This document shows positions 27,435 to 35,906 of a DNA stretch of 64,000 nucleotides, one piece after another. Both the position numbers and the translations under genes were made by a program. This stretch comes from Ensifer adhaerens. GTDB taxonomy: Bacteria; Pseudomonadota; Alphaproteobacteria; Rhizobiales; Rhizobiaceae. The stretch lies in contig NZ_PNFP01000016.1 of the NCBI RefSeq assembly GCF_002940685.1, positions 62,001 through 126,000 of the forward strand, written 5' to 3'. The first letter of the stretch is position 1, and each line of letters opens with the position of its first letter. The notes beneath the pieces were generated by a model, which had not been told where the DNA came from, searched no databases, and saw only the letters and a list, made by a program, of their open reading frames with translations.

Positions 27435-29744
27435 CTAAAAGGTCGCTCTGGCGGTCAGGATGAAGGAACGGCCGGGCTCGTAGAGCGGCGTGACTTCAGC
27501 GAATTCCTGCCCGTAGGTCGCCCGGTCCGAATAGGTTTCATCGAAGATGTTCTTGATCTCGGCGCGCAGCGTCAGGTTCGGCCGTTGCGGCGGCACATAC
27601 TCGATGAAGGCGTTGAAAACCTCGTAACCATCAAGGGGTTTGTAGCCCGCAGCCACGTCGTCGTAGTCAAGCGCAATTTCGGCATCGCCGCCGAGCGTGA
27701 CGCCCCAGTCCGCCAGCGTGTGGACTGCCTGCAAGGTGATGATCTGGCCGGCCGGGGTGGCAAGATAGGTGCCGAGATCGGAATTCGCAGGCTTGCCGTC
27801 GATTTCAACGTCGATGTTGGCGTACTTGACCTTGAAATAGCCGTCGCCCCAGCTGTAGCCGCCGCCGATCTCGAAGCCCCGCGAGCGGACGTCATGCGCC
27901 TCGATCCCCTTGGTGACGGGAAAACGCGGCGTGCGGGCGTCATCGAGGTCCGTCTGGAAGATGCTGCCTTCGACGGTGAAGCCGTTGTAGTTTGCTTCCA
28001 GCCCGAGGATGTAGTTGTCCGCCGTCACCGGTTTCGGGCCACGCCCATAGTCCCAGTTGGGATTGACGATGAAGTTTTCGGCGAGCGGAATGCCGGCCCA
28101 GACATGCGAATAGCCGGCCTTGGCCGTCAGCAGGTCCGCGACAAGGTCGTATTCGCCCGAAACGTTTCCGCTGAAACCGGCGTTGTTCCACGTCTGGCCG
28201 GTCGTCCCGGTAAAGCGCTGATGGTCGCCGCGCGCACCGAAGGAGAGGCGCGTGCGCTCAAAGGGTTCAAGCCGCGCCTGGGCGTAGATGCCGACGTTGC
28301 GCGCCTTTTCGGAACCGGGATCGAAGAGAGCCCGAAGCTTTGCCTCGTCCTTGTAGAAATCGACGCCGGCGATGACGTTGCCGATATCGAAGGAGACCTT
28401 GTTCTCGAACTTGCCGTTGAGGCTGTCCGACGCGCCGACCCCTTGATAGCTGACGGGAACGCCCGGCTCCGGCTTCGGATAGACGGGCACTTCGACTTCG
28501 GTCTTGCTGTAGGCGAGCAGCAATGTCGGATCCCACCACCCCTCGGGCGTGCTGTCGGTATAGGTGAAGACCGTGTTGCCGCGTTCGAGCGTATAGTCGC
28601 GGATAGGCGGCTCCCACGGCTTGCTGCCCGTCGTCGACCCCATATTGGCCCGGAAGGGTCGCGGTGCATCGTCTCTTATGCTGTCGTGGCTGATCTCGAA
28701 GCGGTCGCCGCTGTCGAACTCGTAGGCGAATTTGCCAAGCCCGCTCAAGAGGTCCGTGGAGGTACCTTGCACCTCCTGGCCGTTGCCGGCCGTGAAATCA
28801 TTGCCCTTGCCGAAATTGACGTAGCCGAGGAACTCGAGCCCCTCTTGCATGCCGTAGGCCGAGAGCCCGGTTGTCACCGTATTGCTGTTGAAATCGTAGC
28901 TGGACGTAACGAAGCCGCCGAAGCCTTCGCCATCCAGCAGATCGCGTGCATCGATCGTTTCATAGGAAATCGCACCGGCAAGCGCCCCCGGTCCGGCATC
29001 GGCCGGCGCAACGCCGGCATCGACGCTGACGGTTTTCAAAAGGCCCGGATCAATGAGGTTCGTACCGTTGTGATGGAAGACCTTGTTGTTCTGGCGGCCG
29101 CCGTCCATCGTCACGGCAAGGCTGGTTTCCTCGATGCCGTGGACATAGACCTTCTGCGACATCGGCAGCGAGCTGCCGACCGAAATCCCGGGCTCGCCCG
29201 AAAACACGTCGGCAATGTCGGCCGGGTTCTTCCGCTTCAGGTCCTCCGACGAGATGACGATCTCGCCGGCGGCGAGCGGACCGGCGCCGAAGGCCGCAAT
29301 CGGATTGAGCACCGTTGCGCCGTCCGTGGCGACCGCATCGCTACCGCCTGCCGAGAGAGGCGCGCCGACAAGTGCAGTGCCGGCCGATATGCTATAGGAA
29401 ATGCCGGTGCCGGAAAGCAGCCGCGCGAGTGCCTGGTCGACTGTGAGCGTTCCGCTGACGGCGGTCGAACGCAATCCCTGCGACGTTGCGGCCGCCAGGG
29501 TCACCTGCAGTCCGGACTGGCGCCCGAAGGCATTCAACGCGCTCGCAAGCGGCTGGGACGGGATGTCGAAAGTACGGGCATTGGCGACGCGGGGCGTGGA
29601 CTGCTGGGCCGACGCTATGGAAACGGGCATCAGGGCGAGGGACGAAGTTACGGCGATTGCCATCGTCGTCAGCAGCCGTCGTCCGCCGTGGCGACGTTCT
29701 GCCTTGAAAATCAGATGTCCCTTGCGGCATTTCCGCGAACGCAT
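27435..29744 (-). CDS. TonB-dependent outer-membrane receptor with N-terminal signalling (STN) domain
   Basis: A 769-residue outer-membrane receptor. The signal peptide ends near residue 46 (VSIASA-QQ). An STN/secretin-like domain follows (about 55-110, FDIPSQPLASALNAFGRQSG), then the plug (about 150-260, with GPGALAGAI), and a beta barrel ending in phenylalanine (RSFILTARATF). The STN domain lets a FecA-type receptor signal ligand binding to FecR in the inner membrane, and FecR and FecI are encoded immediately upstream. Its place before the asb genes suggests it imports the petrobactin-like siderophore. The barrel also resembles heme/hemoglobin receptors, so the ligand is not settled. GGGGG lies just before the ATG at 29744. 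Confidence 0.9.
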   Translation of the reverse strand: MRSRKCRKGHLIFKAERRHGGRRLLTTMAIAVTSSLALMPVSIASAQQSTPRVANARTFDIPSQPLASALNAFGRQSGLQVTLAAATSQGLRSTAVSGTLTVDQALARLLSGTGISYSISAGTALVGAPLSAGGSDAVATDGATVLNPIAAFGAGPLAAGEIVISSEDLKRKNPADIADVFSGEPGISVGSSLPMSQKVYVHGIEETSLAVTMDGGRQNNKVFHHNGTNLIDPGLLKTVSVDAGVAPADAGPGALAGAISYETIDARDLLDGEGFGGFVTSSYDFNSNTVTTGLSAYGMQEGLEFLGYVNFGKGNDFTAGNGQEVQGTSTDLLSGLGKFAYEFDSGDRFEISHDSIRDDAPRPFRANMGSTTGSKPWEPPIRDYTLERGNTVFTYTDSTPEGWWDPTLLLAYSKTEVEVPVYPKPEPGVPVSYQGVGASDSLNGKFENKVSFDIGNVIAGVDFYKDEAKLRALFDPGSEKARNVGIYAQARLEPFERTRLSFGARGDHQRFTGTTGQTWNNAGFSGNVSGEYDLVADLLTAKAGYSHVWAGIPLAENFIVNPNWDYGRGPKPVTADNYILGLEANYNGFTVEGSIFQTDLDDARTPRFPVTKGIEAHDVRSRGFEIGGGYSWGDGYFKVKYANIDVEIDGKPANSDLGTYLATPAGQIITLQAVHTLADWGVTLGGDAEIALDYDDVAAGYKPLDGYEVFNAFIEYVPPQRPNLTLRAEIKNIFDETYSDRATYGQEFAEVTPLYEPGRSFILTARATF

Positions 29745-29768
29745 TCTACCCCCGTCTCGGCATCCCAC

Positions 29769-29792
29769 ACGGCCTTGCGAGCGCGCGTTTCC
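29769..29792 (-). promoter_or_regulatory. Possible iron-starvation sigma promoter of the receptor gene
   Basis: Read on the minus strand, GGAAA (29792-29788) is followed after 16 bp by CGT (29771-29769), 25 bp before the receptor start. The layout resembles FecI/PvdS-type promoters, but the motif is short and could be chance. Confidence 0.25.
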
Positions 29793-29853
29793 AACCAAAG
29801 ACGACCGGCTCCGGATTTTTTTTCACCGCCGAGCAATTTTTTCCTGATTTTTT

Positions 29854-29874
29854 GACTCCAATTAAAATTGGGTC
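29854..29874. promoter_or_regulatory. Inverted repeat at the end of fecR
   Basis: GAC-T-CCAAT (29854-29862) and ATTGG-GTC (29867-29874) form an imperfect dyad covering the fecR stop codon, in an unusually AT-rich patch with three T/A runs. It may be an iron-dependent operator or a weak attenuator before the receptor gene. No T-run follows it on the minus strand. Confidence 0.3.
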
Positions 29875-30854
29875 AGAACGCGGCCATAGGACGTCACCTC
29901 ACGCACCTTGCCGCCGAAGGGCTGCACCAGCGCCTGGAGCGCACGATCCGGATCCTTCAGGTCGTAGACGCCGGTCACGCGCCGCGCCGCAAGGCCGGGC
30001 TGCGGAATGGCGATCCAGGCGGAATGGTAGCGCTGCAATCGCTCGGCGGCCGCGGCAACCGTCACGTTGTTGACGAACATCCGGCCGCTTCGCCACGCGC
30101 CGATCTCATCCGGAGCGATCACGCTGCGCGAAACTGCGCCGGTCGCATGGCTCACCGTCGCCATTTCTCCCGGCGCCAGTTCGAAATTCTGCTTGTGCTC
30201 GTGGCTACTGTAGGAAACGGCGACCGTGCCATGCGCCAGTTCGACTGTCGTTGCTGTACTCGCCAATTGCACGTCGAACGCCGTGCCGAGCACGGAGACC
30301 TCGACGCCACCCGCCTCGACGACGAAGGGACGCGTCGGGTCGCGGGCGACGTTGAAAAAGGCTTCGCCCTTCAGAAGCCTGACATGGCGGGTGTCGGCCT
30401 TGATTTCGGTGGCGATGGCGCTGCCGCCGCCCATTTCGATGGTCGTTCCGTCCGCAAGCGCGATCGTCCTTGATTGCGCGGTGTCGGTGACGTGATCGGC
30501 CTGCCACCACAGGATGAGAGACGGCAGCGTGACGAACAGGGTGAGGCAGGCGGTGAGCGCGAAAACCGCCGCTCCCGCCGCAAGGCCCCCGGTCATGCGG
30601 CGGCGGGACGACGGTTCGCGCGCAATCTGCGGCTTGGCTCCGCGCCAGAGGTGTTCGCGGGCCGGCGGCACTTCGCCCAGAAGCTGCCAGGTTTTCAGCG
30701 CCGTCTCCCAGGATCGGGCATGCAGTTCCGACCGACTGAGCCAGGCCCGGAAGGCCGCTTCGGTATCGCGACAGTTGGGGCGCGCCTTCAGTTCGAGGAA
30801 CCAGTCCATCGCCTCTTCAAGCAACGCTTCCGGAATGTGGTTGTCCTTGCTCAA
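29862..30854 (-). CDS. FecR-family anti-sigma/transmembrane signalling protein
   Basis: A 330-residue inner-membrane regulator. A cytoplasmic N-terminal anti-sigma domain (about 8-60, EEAMDWFLELKARPNCRDTEAAFRAWL, with WETALKTW) precedes one membrane helix (about 90-115). The periplasmic FecR domain carries RTIALADGTTIEMGGGSAI and VRLLKGEAFFNVARDPTRPF, and a C-terminal DUF4974-like part contacts the receptor STN domain. The first usable codon is TTG at 30854, since upstream in-frame codons offer no ATG or GTG; an ATG 15 codons in (30809) would cut into the anti-sigma domain. It follows the sigma gene by 105 bp. Confidence 0.87.
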   Translation of the reverse strand: MSKDNHIPEALLEEAMDWFLELKARPNCRDTEAAFRAWLSRSELHARSWETALKTWQLLGEVPPAREHLWRGAKPQIAREPSSRRRMTGGLAAGAAVFALTACLTLFVTLPSLILWWQADHVTDTAQSRTIALADGTTIEMGGGSAIATEIKADTRHVRLLKGEAFFNVARDPTRPFVVEAGGVEVSVLGTAFDVQLASTATTVELAHGTVAVSYSSHEHKQNFELAPGEMATVSHATGAVSRSVIAPDEIGAWRSGRMFVNNVTVAAAAERLQRYHSAWIAIPQPGLAARRVTGVYDLKDPDRALQALVQPFGGKVREVTSYGRVLTQF

Positions 30855-30959
30855 AGCTTTGCCTGCTGCCTCGGTGGTCGATGCGACACGAGCGGATTCA
30901 CTCGGTTTGTCACAAAGACGAATAGCGCCGAATTTTTTTTCACGGGCCCCCTAAAATTT

Positions 30960-31484
30960 CTAGGAGGCGTTGCCCGCCAGGGTTGTCGCGACGCGTACCA
31001 TGGCGGTGCGGACGTGGCGATGCGCCGTCGCAACCGAGACGTCGAGGTGAGCGGCAATCTCCTCCAGCGTGTAGCCGCCGAAGCGATGCATCTCCAGCGC
31101 CACCCTGACCTGTTCGGGAAGGTCGCCGAGAGCGATCGAGACCTGCCGGATTTCGTCGGCCGCGACAACGATATCTTCAGGCGACGGCGCCTCGATCGGC
31201 ATCGACCAGTAGGGCGGTTCGCTTCTTTCTTCCCGTAGCTCAAGCTTGCGCCGCTTGATGAGGTCGAGGGAAAGATTGCGGACGATCCTGTAGAGATAGG
31301 CGGGCAACAGGCCGGACGATTTCTCAAGGGTGGCGCCGTTGGCGTTCGCCGGCGTGAACCGGATGAACGCCTCCTGGACGATATCCTCGGCCGTCTCGCG
31401 GGATCCGACGATGCGCGTTGCGTAGGCAACCAGGGCGGTACGATTGGCGAAATAGACCTGATGGCGTGTTTCCATGTCGACCAT
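30960..31484 (-). CDS. ECF sigma factor, FecI-like
   Basis: A 174-residue ECF sigma factor. Region 2 (about 12-75) carries ETAEDIVQEAFIRF and YLYRIVRNLSLDLIKRRK. Region 4 (about 105-165) carries LPEQVRVALEMHRFGGYTLEEIAAHLDVSVATAHRHVRTAM. With FecR and the STN receptor it forms a cell-surface signalling cascade that should turn on the receptor gene, and possibly the asb genes, when the ligand is bound. I chose the ATG at 31484; another ATG is three codons in. Upstream DNA (31503-31635) holds GC-rich dyads but no Fur or RirA box that I can confirm. Confidence 0.88.
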   Translation of the reverse strand: MVDMETRHQVYFANRTALVAYATRIVGSRETAEDIVQEAFIRFTPANANGATLEKSSGLLPAYLYRIVRNLSLDLIKRRKLELREERSEPPYWSMPIEAPSPEDIVVAADEIRQVSIALGDLPEQVRVALEMHRFGGYTLEEIAAHLDVSVATAHRHVRTAMVRVATTLAGNAS

Positions 31485-31521
31485 GGTGTCTGATCCGATC
31501 AAAACAACTTCGATTTGGCAT

Positions 31522-31581
31522 CCAGCGCCGCCCGCGCTGGCTGCCGAGATACGATCGTTCGGCCGGCCGGCCGCACGAACG
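31522..31581. repeat. Two GC-rich dyads upstream of the sigma factor gene
   Basis: CCAGCGC (31522-31528) pairs with GCGCTGG (31534-31540). CGTTCG (31556-31561) pairs with CGAACG (31576-31581) around a GGCCGGCCGGCC tract. They lie between the LysR gene end and the sigma factor start and may act as a terminator for the former or an operator for the latter. Confidence 0.3.
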
Positions 31582-31635
31582 GCGTGTCTCTTAGCACGCG
31601 TGAATAAACTTGTCTTTAATACTCATGTTATTTTT

Positions 31636-32580
31636 TCAAGACGTGTCCGCACCGTCGGATGCCGGGAGTCCGGCGCCGGTCCGACCCCGGCCTGGGCGCA
31701 ACTCGCGGACAAGGTCGATCAACGCCCTGAGTTTTGCCGGGACATGCCGGCGGCCGGAAAAATAGAGGCAAAGCCCGTCATAGGGCGGCGTCCAGTCATC
31801 GAGAACCTGCACAAGTCGCCCGGCAGCGACGTGCTCCTGCACGGCATGATCGGAGAGATAGGCCAGTCCTGTGCCGCAAAGCGCCGCCTCGAGCATCAGA
31901 TCGCTGTCGTCGAGGATGAGCGGCCCCGGCACATCGATCTCGACGCTTTCGCCGCGGCGACTGAACTCCCAGTGGTAGATCCTGCCGCTCGCCATGCGCG
32001 CGCGGATACAGGCATGCTTGAGGAGGTCGCCTGGCCGCCGCGGCATCGTCCTTTGCCGAAAATAATCCGGCGAACCGACGACGATCATGCGCGACTGGTT
32101 GAACACCGGAACCGCGATCATATCGGGCGGAACCGCCTCTGCCAGCCGGAAGCCCGCATCGAAGCCGAGCGCGATGATGTCGACCAACGCATTGTCCGTC
32201 GCAACCTCCAGCGTCATCTCCGGGTAGCGCTTCAGATATTCGACGAGCAGCGGCCGCAGCACCATTCTGGCTGCTCCTGGCGACGTGTTGAGCCGGAGCG
32301 TGCCGGTCGGGCGCGCCTGCGATTCCGTCGCCCGCTCGACGGCGCCTTCAATGGCTGCGAGTGCGGGCAGGATCTCGGCAACGAACCCCTCGCCCGCCGC
32401 CGTCAGCGCCACCGATCGTGTCGTCCGGTTGAACAGGCGCACGCCCAGCCGTTCCTCCAGCGCCAGCACCGCATGGCTCAGCGACGACGACGAGACGCCG
32501 AGCTCCCGTGCGGCGGCGCGGAAACCGCCGAGCCGCGCAATCGTCGTCACCGCCTCGAGTTCCGAGAGACTCGCCTTCAC
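31636..32580 (-). CDS. LysR-family transcriptional regulator
   Basis: A 314-residue LysR regulator. The N-terminal helix-turn-helix is KASLSELEAVTTIARLGGFRAAARELGVSSSSLSHAVLALEERLGVRLFNRTTRSV, followed by a substrate-binding domain from about residue 90 (TGTLRLNTSPGAARMVLRPLL). The GTG at 32580 is the likely start, with AGGA about 10 nt upstream. It is divergent from the aldehyde dehydrogenase gene across 96 bp, the usual arrangement when LysR controls the neighbour. The inducer is unknown. Confidence 0.88.
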   Translation of the reverse strand: MKASLSELEAVTTIARLGGFRAAARELGVSSSSLSHAVLALEERLGVRLFNRTTRSVALTAAGEGFVAEILPALAAIEGAVERATESQARPTGTLRLNTSPGAARMVLRPLLVEYLKRYPEMTLEVATDNALVDIIALGFDAGFRLAEAVPPDMIAVPVFNQSRMIVVGSPDYFRQRTMPRRPGDLLKHACIRARMASGRIYHWEFSRRGESVEIDVPGPLILDDSDLMLEAALCGTGLAYLSDHAVQEHVAAGRLVQVLDDWTPPYDGLCLYFSGRRHVPAKLRALIDLVRELRPGRGRTGAGLPASDGADTS

Positions 32581-32594
32581 TGCTCTATTTTCCT

Positions 32595-32617
32595 CATCAG
32601 CCTGTCTTCGATTGATG
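32595..32617. promoter_or_regulatory. CATCA-N13-TGATG, candidate LysR box
   Basis: An interrupted dyad in the 96-bp LysR/aldehyde dehydrogenase divergent region, of the T-N11-A class that LysR proteins bind. The arms are short, so this is tentative. Confidence 0.3.
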
Positions 32618-32676
32618 ATCTTATCCTGACGATCGTTCGGATGCATATCCCTGTCATCGCAACAGGAAACCGGACG

Positions 32677-34092
32677 ATGAGACTTATCGAGCAGATTTAC
32701 GTCGATGGCGCCTTCGCAACGCCTCATGGCAGCGAGCGTTTCGATCTTTTCAATCCCGCCACCGAGGAAAAGATCGGCGAGGTACGCCTCGGCGATGCCG
32801 AGGACGCCCGCACCGCCATTGCCGCCGCCAGACGCGCCTTTCCGGTCATGAGACGGACGACACCGGCCGAACGCGTGTCCATGTTGCTGGCGCTGCGCGA
32901 TGCCGTCGCCGCCAGGGCCGATGCGCTCCACGCGGCCATGGCCACCGAATATGGCGCACCGCAATCCTTCCTCGCCTTTTCCGTGCCCCATGCCGCAAGC
33001 GTGTTCGAGGTCGCCGCGAAAACCGTGGCCGACTATGCCTTTACGCGGCGGATCGGCAATGCCGACGTGGTCATGGAGCCGGTGGGCGTGGCGGCCGCCA
33101 TCACGCCGTGGAACAGCAATATCGGCTTCATCTGCACCAAGCTCGCCACCGCGATCGCCGCCGGAACGAGCATCGTGATCAAACCGTCGGAAATGAGCGC
33201 CATCCAGACCCAGACGCTGCTGGAGGCCCTTGGCGAGGCCGGTCTGCCGCGCGGAGTGCTCAACATCGTCAACGGTTACGGCCATGAAGTCGGCGCCGAA
33301 CTCAGCCGGAACCCCGACGTGGCAAAGATCACCTTCACCGGGTCCACCACGACGGGACGGACCATCCTGCGCACGTCTGCCGAGACCTTCAAACGCGTGA
33401 CGCTCGAACTCGGAGGCAAGGGCCCGCAGATCCTTCTCGACGATGCCGACCTTGACAGCGCGATCCCGCATATTCTCGCCTCGGCCTTTCGCAACAGCGG
33501 GCAGGCCTGCATCGCCGGAACGCGGCTGCTGGTCTCCAGGCAACGATATGGCGAAGTCACTGCGCGTCTGGCGAAGGCGGTCGCGGCGCTCAAGGTCGGC
33601 CCCTCCAGCGATCCGGCCGCCGACATCGGCCCGATGGTAAGCGCCAGGCAGTGGGAACGGGTTCAGTCCTATATCCGTCTCGGCCAGCAGGAGGGCGCGA
33701 CCCTTCTGGTCGGCGGCGAGGGGCGGCCGGAAGGACTGGACCGCGGCTGGTTCGTCCGCCCGACCGTCTTCACAGGCGTCACCAACGATATGCGGATTGC
33801 GCGCGAGGAGATCTTCGGCCCGGTGCTGAGCGTGCTTTGCTACCGGGACGAGGACGAAGCGATCGCTTTCGCCAACGACACGGACTACGGCCTGCAATCC
33901 TATGTCCTTGGCAGCGATGCCGAGCACATGCGCGCCGTTGCCCGCCACCTTGAGGCCGGGCGGGTGGTGATCAATGAAGCACCGGCCGACGCCCGGGCGC
34001 CGTTCGGCGGCTTCAAGCATTCCGGTATCGGGCGCGAATTCGGTCCGTTCGGCCTCGAGGCCTTCCTCGAACCAAAGGCGATCATCGGCTAG
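32677..34092 (+). CDS. NAD(P)-dependent aldehyde dehydrogenase family protein
   Basis: A 471-residue aldehyde dehydrogenase. Catalytic features are the glutamate in RVTLELGGKGPQI, the cysteine in FRNSGQACIAGTRL, the cofactor segment ITPWNSNIGFICTKLATAIAAGTSIVIKPSE and the FTGSTTTGR loop. The C-terminal APFGGFKHSGIGREFG is typical. It oxidises an unidentified aldehyde to the acid. The ATG at 32677 fits family N termini; an ATG 12 codons earlier is possible. Probably controlled by the divergent LysR. Confidence 0.9.
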   Translation: MRLIEQIYVDGAFATPHGSERFDLFNPATEEKIGEVRLGDAEDARTAIAAARRAFPVMRRTTPAERVSMLLALRDAVAARADALHAAMATEYGAPQSFLAFSVPHAASVFEVAAKTVADYAFTRRIGNADVVMEPVGVAAAITPWNSNIGFICTKLATAIAAGTSIVIKPSEMSAIQTQTLLEALGEAGLPRGVLNIVNGYGHEVGAELSRNPDVAKITFTGSTTTGRTILRTSAETFKRVTLELGGKGPQILLDDADLDSAIPHILASAFRNSGQACIAGTRLLVSRQRYGEVTARLAKAVAALKVGPSSDPAADIGPMVSARQWERVQSYIRLGQQEGATLLVGGEGRPEGLDRGWFVRPTVFTGVTNDMRIAREEIFGPVLSVLCYRDEDEAIAFANDTDYGLQSYVLGSDAEHMRAVARHLEAGRVVINEAPADARAPFGGFKHSGIGREFGPFGLEAFLEPKAIIG

Positions 34093-34119
34093 TTTGGAAA
34101 ACGCGCGCCGAAAACGAAT

Positions 34120-34147
34120 GCGGCGGCCTCCTTTCGAAGGCCGCCGC
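34120..34147. terminator. Bidirectional intrinsic terminator
   Basis: A 10-bp perfect stem (GCGGCGGCCT 34120-34129 with AGGCCGCCGC 34138-34147) and 8-nt loop, followed by GTTTTCTC on the plus strand and preceded by an A-rich stretch for the minus strand. It sits between the convergent aldehyde dehydrogenase and terC genes. Confidence 0.8.
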
Positions 34148-34179
34148 GTTTTCTCGTCACGAGCCGGTCGAGGCAGGCC

Positions 34180-35163
34180 TTATGCCGGCTGCTGCTCCTC
34201 GCGCGTCTTCACCAGGCTCCAGACGACACCCGAAGCGATGATCGCGAAGGTCACGCCGAGCGACAGAGCCGCCGGGAACTTCTCGAGCCCCAGAAGGTCG
34301 GCGACGAAGATCTTCGAACCGATGAAGATCAGGACGACGGCGAGTGCGGGCTTCAGGTAGCGGAAGCGGTGGATCATCGCAGCGAGAGCGAAGTAGAGCG
34401 CACGAAGACCGAGGATAGCGAAGATGTTCGAGGTATAGACGATGAACGGGTCGGTGGTGATCGCGAAGATCGCGGGAACCGAGTCGACGGCGAAGATCAC
34501 GTCAGCCACCTCGACCATGACCAGCGCCATGAACAGGGGCGTGATGAACCAGGTCATCTTGCCGGTCTTGGGGTTGACGAGCTTCACGAAGAAGCGCTCG
34601 CCGTGATGTTCCTCGGTGACGTTGAGACGGCTGCGCATGAAGCGCACGAGCGCATTGTCCGAGACGTTGGGCTCGGCCTCCTTCATGACCAGCATCTTGA
34701 TGCCGGTAAAGACGAGGAACGCGGCGAAGATATAGAGAACCCAGGAGAATTCGGCGACGAGCGTCGCGCCGACGCCGATCATGATCGCACGCAGCACGAT
34801 CACGCCGAGGATACCCCAGAACAGCACGCGGTGCTGGTAGATGCGCGGGACGGCAAAGAAGGAGAAGATCAGCGCGATGACGAAGACGTTGTCGAGCGCG
34901 AGAGTCTTCTCGACGACGAAGCCGGTCATATAGGCAAGGCCGGACTCGGCACCGAGATACCACCACACGAAGCCGCCGAAGCTGAGGCCAAGCGCGATAT
35001 AGAAGGCCGAGAGCTTGACGCTTTCAGCAACGCCGATCTCCTTGTTCTCCTTATGAAGAATGCCAAGGTCGAACGACAGGATGGCGATGACGAGGGTGAA
35101 AAAGCTCGCCCACAACCAGAGCGGCGTTCCCAGCCACACTACAGACATGAAGGAATAATCCAC
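34180..35163 (-). CDS. TerC-family integral membrane protein (probable metal exporter)
   Basis: About 327 residues with eight or so membrane helices. The TerC acidic motifs VEKTLALDNVFVIAL and VEVADVIFAVDSVPAIFAIT are intact. TerC/Alx/MeeY-type proteins are linked to manganese efflux and metallation of exported proteins, and to tellurite resistance. The GTG at 35163 has GGGGA 7 nt upstream; the ATG at 35148 is the alternative but has no ribosome site. The roughly 200-nt leader contains a stem-loop just before the start (35189-35208). Confidence 0.87.
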   Translation of the reverse strand: MDYSFMSVVWLGTPLWLWASFFTLVIAILSFDLGILHKENKEIGVAESVKLSAFYIALGLSFGGFVWWYLGAESGLAYMTGFVVEKTLALDNVFVIALIFSFFAVPRIYQHRVLFWGILGVIVLRAIMIGVGATLVAEFSWVLYIFAAFLVFTGIKMLVMKEAEPNVSDNALVRFMRSRLNVTEEHHGERFFVKLVNPKTGKMTWFITPLFMALVMVEVADVIFAVDSVPAIFAITTDPFIVYTSNIFAILGLRALYFALAAMIHRFRYLKPALAVVLIFIGSKIFVADLLGLEKFPAALSLGVTFAIIASGVVWSLVKTREEQQPA

Positions 35164-35188
35164 AGACGGGTCCCCATTCGGCACATGT

Positions 35189-35208
35189 TGTCGGAATAAG
35201 GTCCGACA
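35189..35208 (-). promoter_or_regulatory. Stem-loop in the terC leader
   Basis: TGTCGGA (35189-35195) pairs with TCCGACA (35202-35208) with a 6-nt loop, about 26 nt before the GTG start. TerC genes in other bacteria often carry a manganese-sensing yybP-ykoY riboswitch, but I cannot confirm its conserved core here. Confidence 0.3.
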
Positions 35209-35369
35209 TCGCAAGAGTGCCGAAGCTCTCGCCAGAGGGGCCCGGACCAGCGGGTTAGGCGGCAGATAGGAACTCGACTTTCGCGCATCAAGTACGACAC
35301 GCCGATTTTTTTCGTGTAGGGAGTGGGAACGCTCCGTGGCCGGTCACGAAGCGACTTTCGGGAGACGAT

Positions 35370-35777
35370 ATGGACGACGGCGCTGTACGCTTCGAGTGGC
35401 GAGGGGCGTTTGAAAACAAGGAGTTGAACGCACTGCACGCCGAGTGCTTCGCGCATGCTTTGTGCGACGACGACTGGTGGACCCAGGTCAACCACTTCAG
35501 CCTGGGCTGGGTCTCGATGCGCATCGGGGGCGCGCTTGCCGGTTTCGTCAATGTCGCCTGGGACGGGGGCGTTCACGCCTTTCTGCTCGATACGATGGTG
35601 ACGTCATCGCTGAGGCGCAAAGGCCACGCCGCACGACTCGTTGAAGAGGCGGTGACACACGCCAGGGTCTCGGGCTGCGAATGGCTGCATGTCGACTTCG
35701 ATCCGCATCTGCGCGACTTCTATTTCGGCCGTTGCGGCTTCATCGCGACCGATGCCGGCCTCATCCGCCTTCGATAA
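35370..35777 (+). CDS. GNAT-family N-acetyltransferase
   Basis: A 135-residue single-domain acetyltransferase. The acetyl-CoA-binding motif A is in VHAFLLDTMVTSSLRRKGHAARLVEEAV (pattern R-x-x-G-x-A), followed by LHVDFDPHLRDFYFGRCGF, the usual terminal strand-helix. GGGAGACG precedes the ATG. The substrate is unknown, and no neighbour on this strand within an operon-like distance helps. Confidence 0.82.
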   Translation: MDDGAVRFEWRGAFENKELNALHAECFAHALCDDDWWTQVNHFSLGWVSMRIGGALAGFVNVAWDGGVHAFLLDTMVTSSLRRKGHAARLVEEAVTHARVSGCEWLHVDFDPHLRDFYFGRCGFIATDAGLIRLR

Positions 35778-35906
35778 AAAAATCCTCCAGCGCCCCGCCA
35801 TTGAGAATGGTCGGCCTCGCCGCATGCGCGATGTGGTGGCTTGATGAACTTCCTATATAAAGCGAACACGACCGTTCGACGCTTCCGCCAAGACAAGGAC
35901 CGATTG

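Noticed and set aside
26892-29855. 987-codon plus-strand frame opposite the TonB receptor
   Set aside because: The minus strand encodes a full signal peptide, STN domain, plug and barrel; the plus frame has no motif.
30851-30959. Frameshift joining fecI and fecR at the A8 run
   Set aside because: The sigma factor and the FecR protein are each complete with proper ends, so no frameshift is needed.
31541-31640. RirA or Irr iron box upstream of the sigma factor gene
   Set aside because: Only partial TGA-N9-ACA type matches were seen in the AT-rich part; nothing meets a consensus convincingly.
31474-32676. N-terminal extension of the aldehyde dehydrogenase to 872 residues
   Set aside because: The extra 400 codons run antisense through the LysR gene. 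The enzyme N terminus and length fit the start at 32677.
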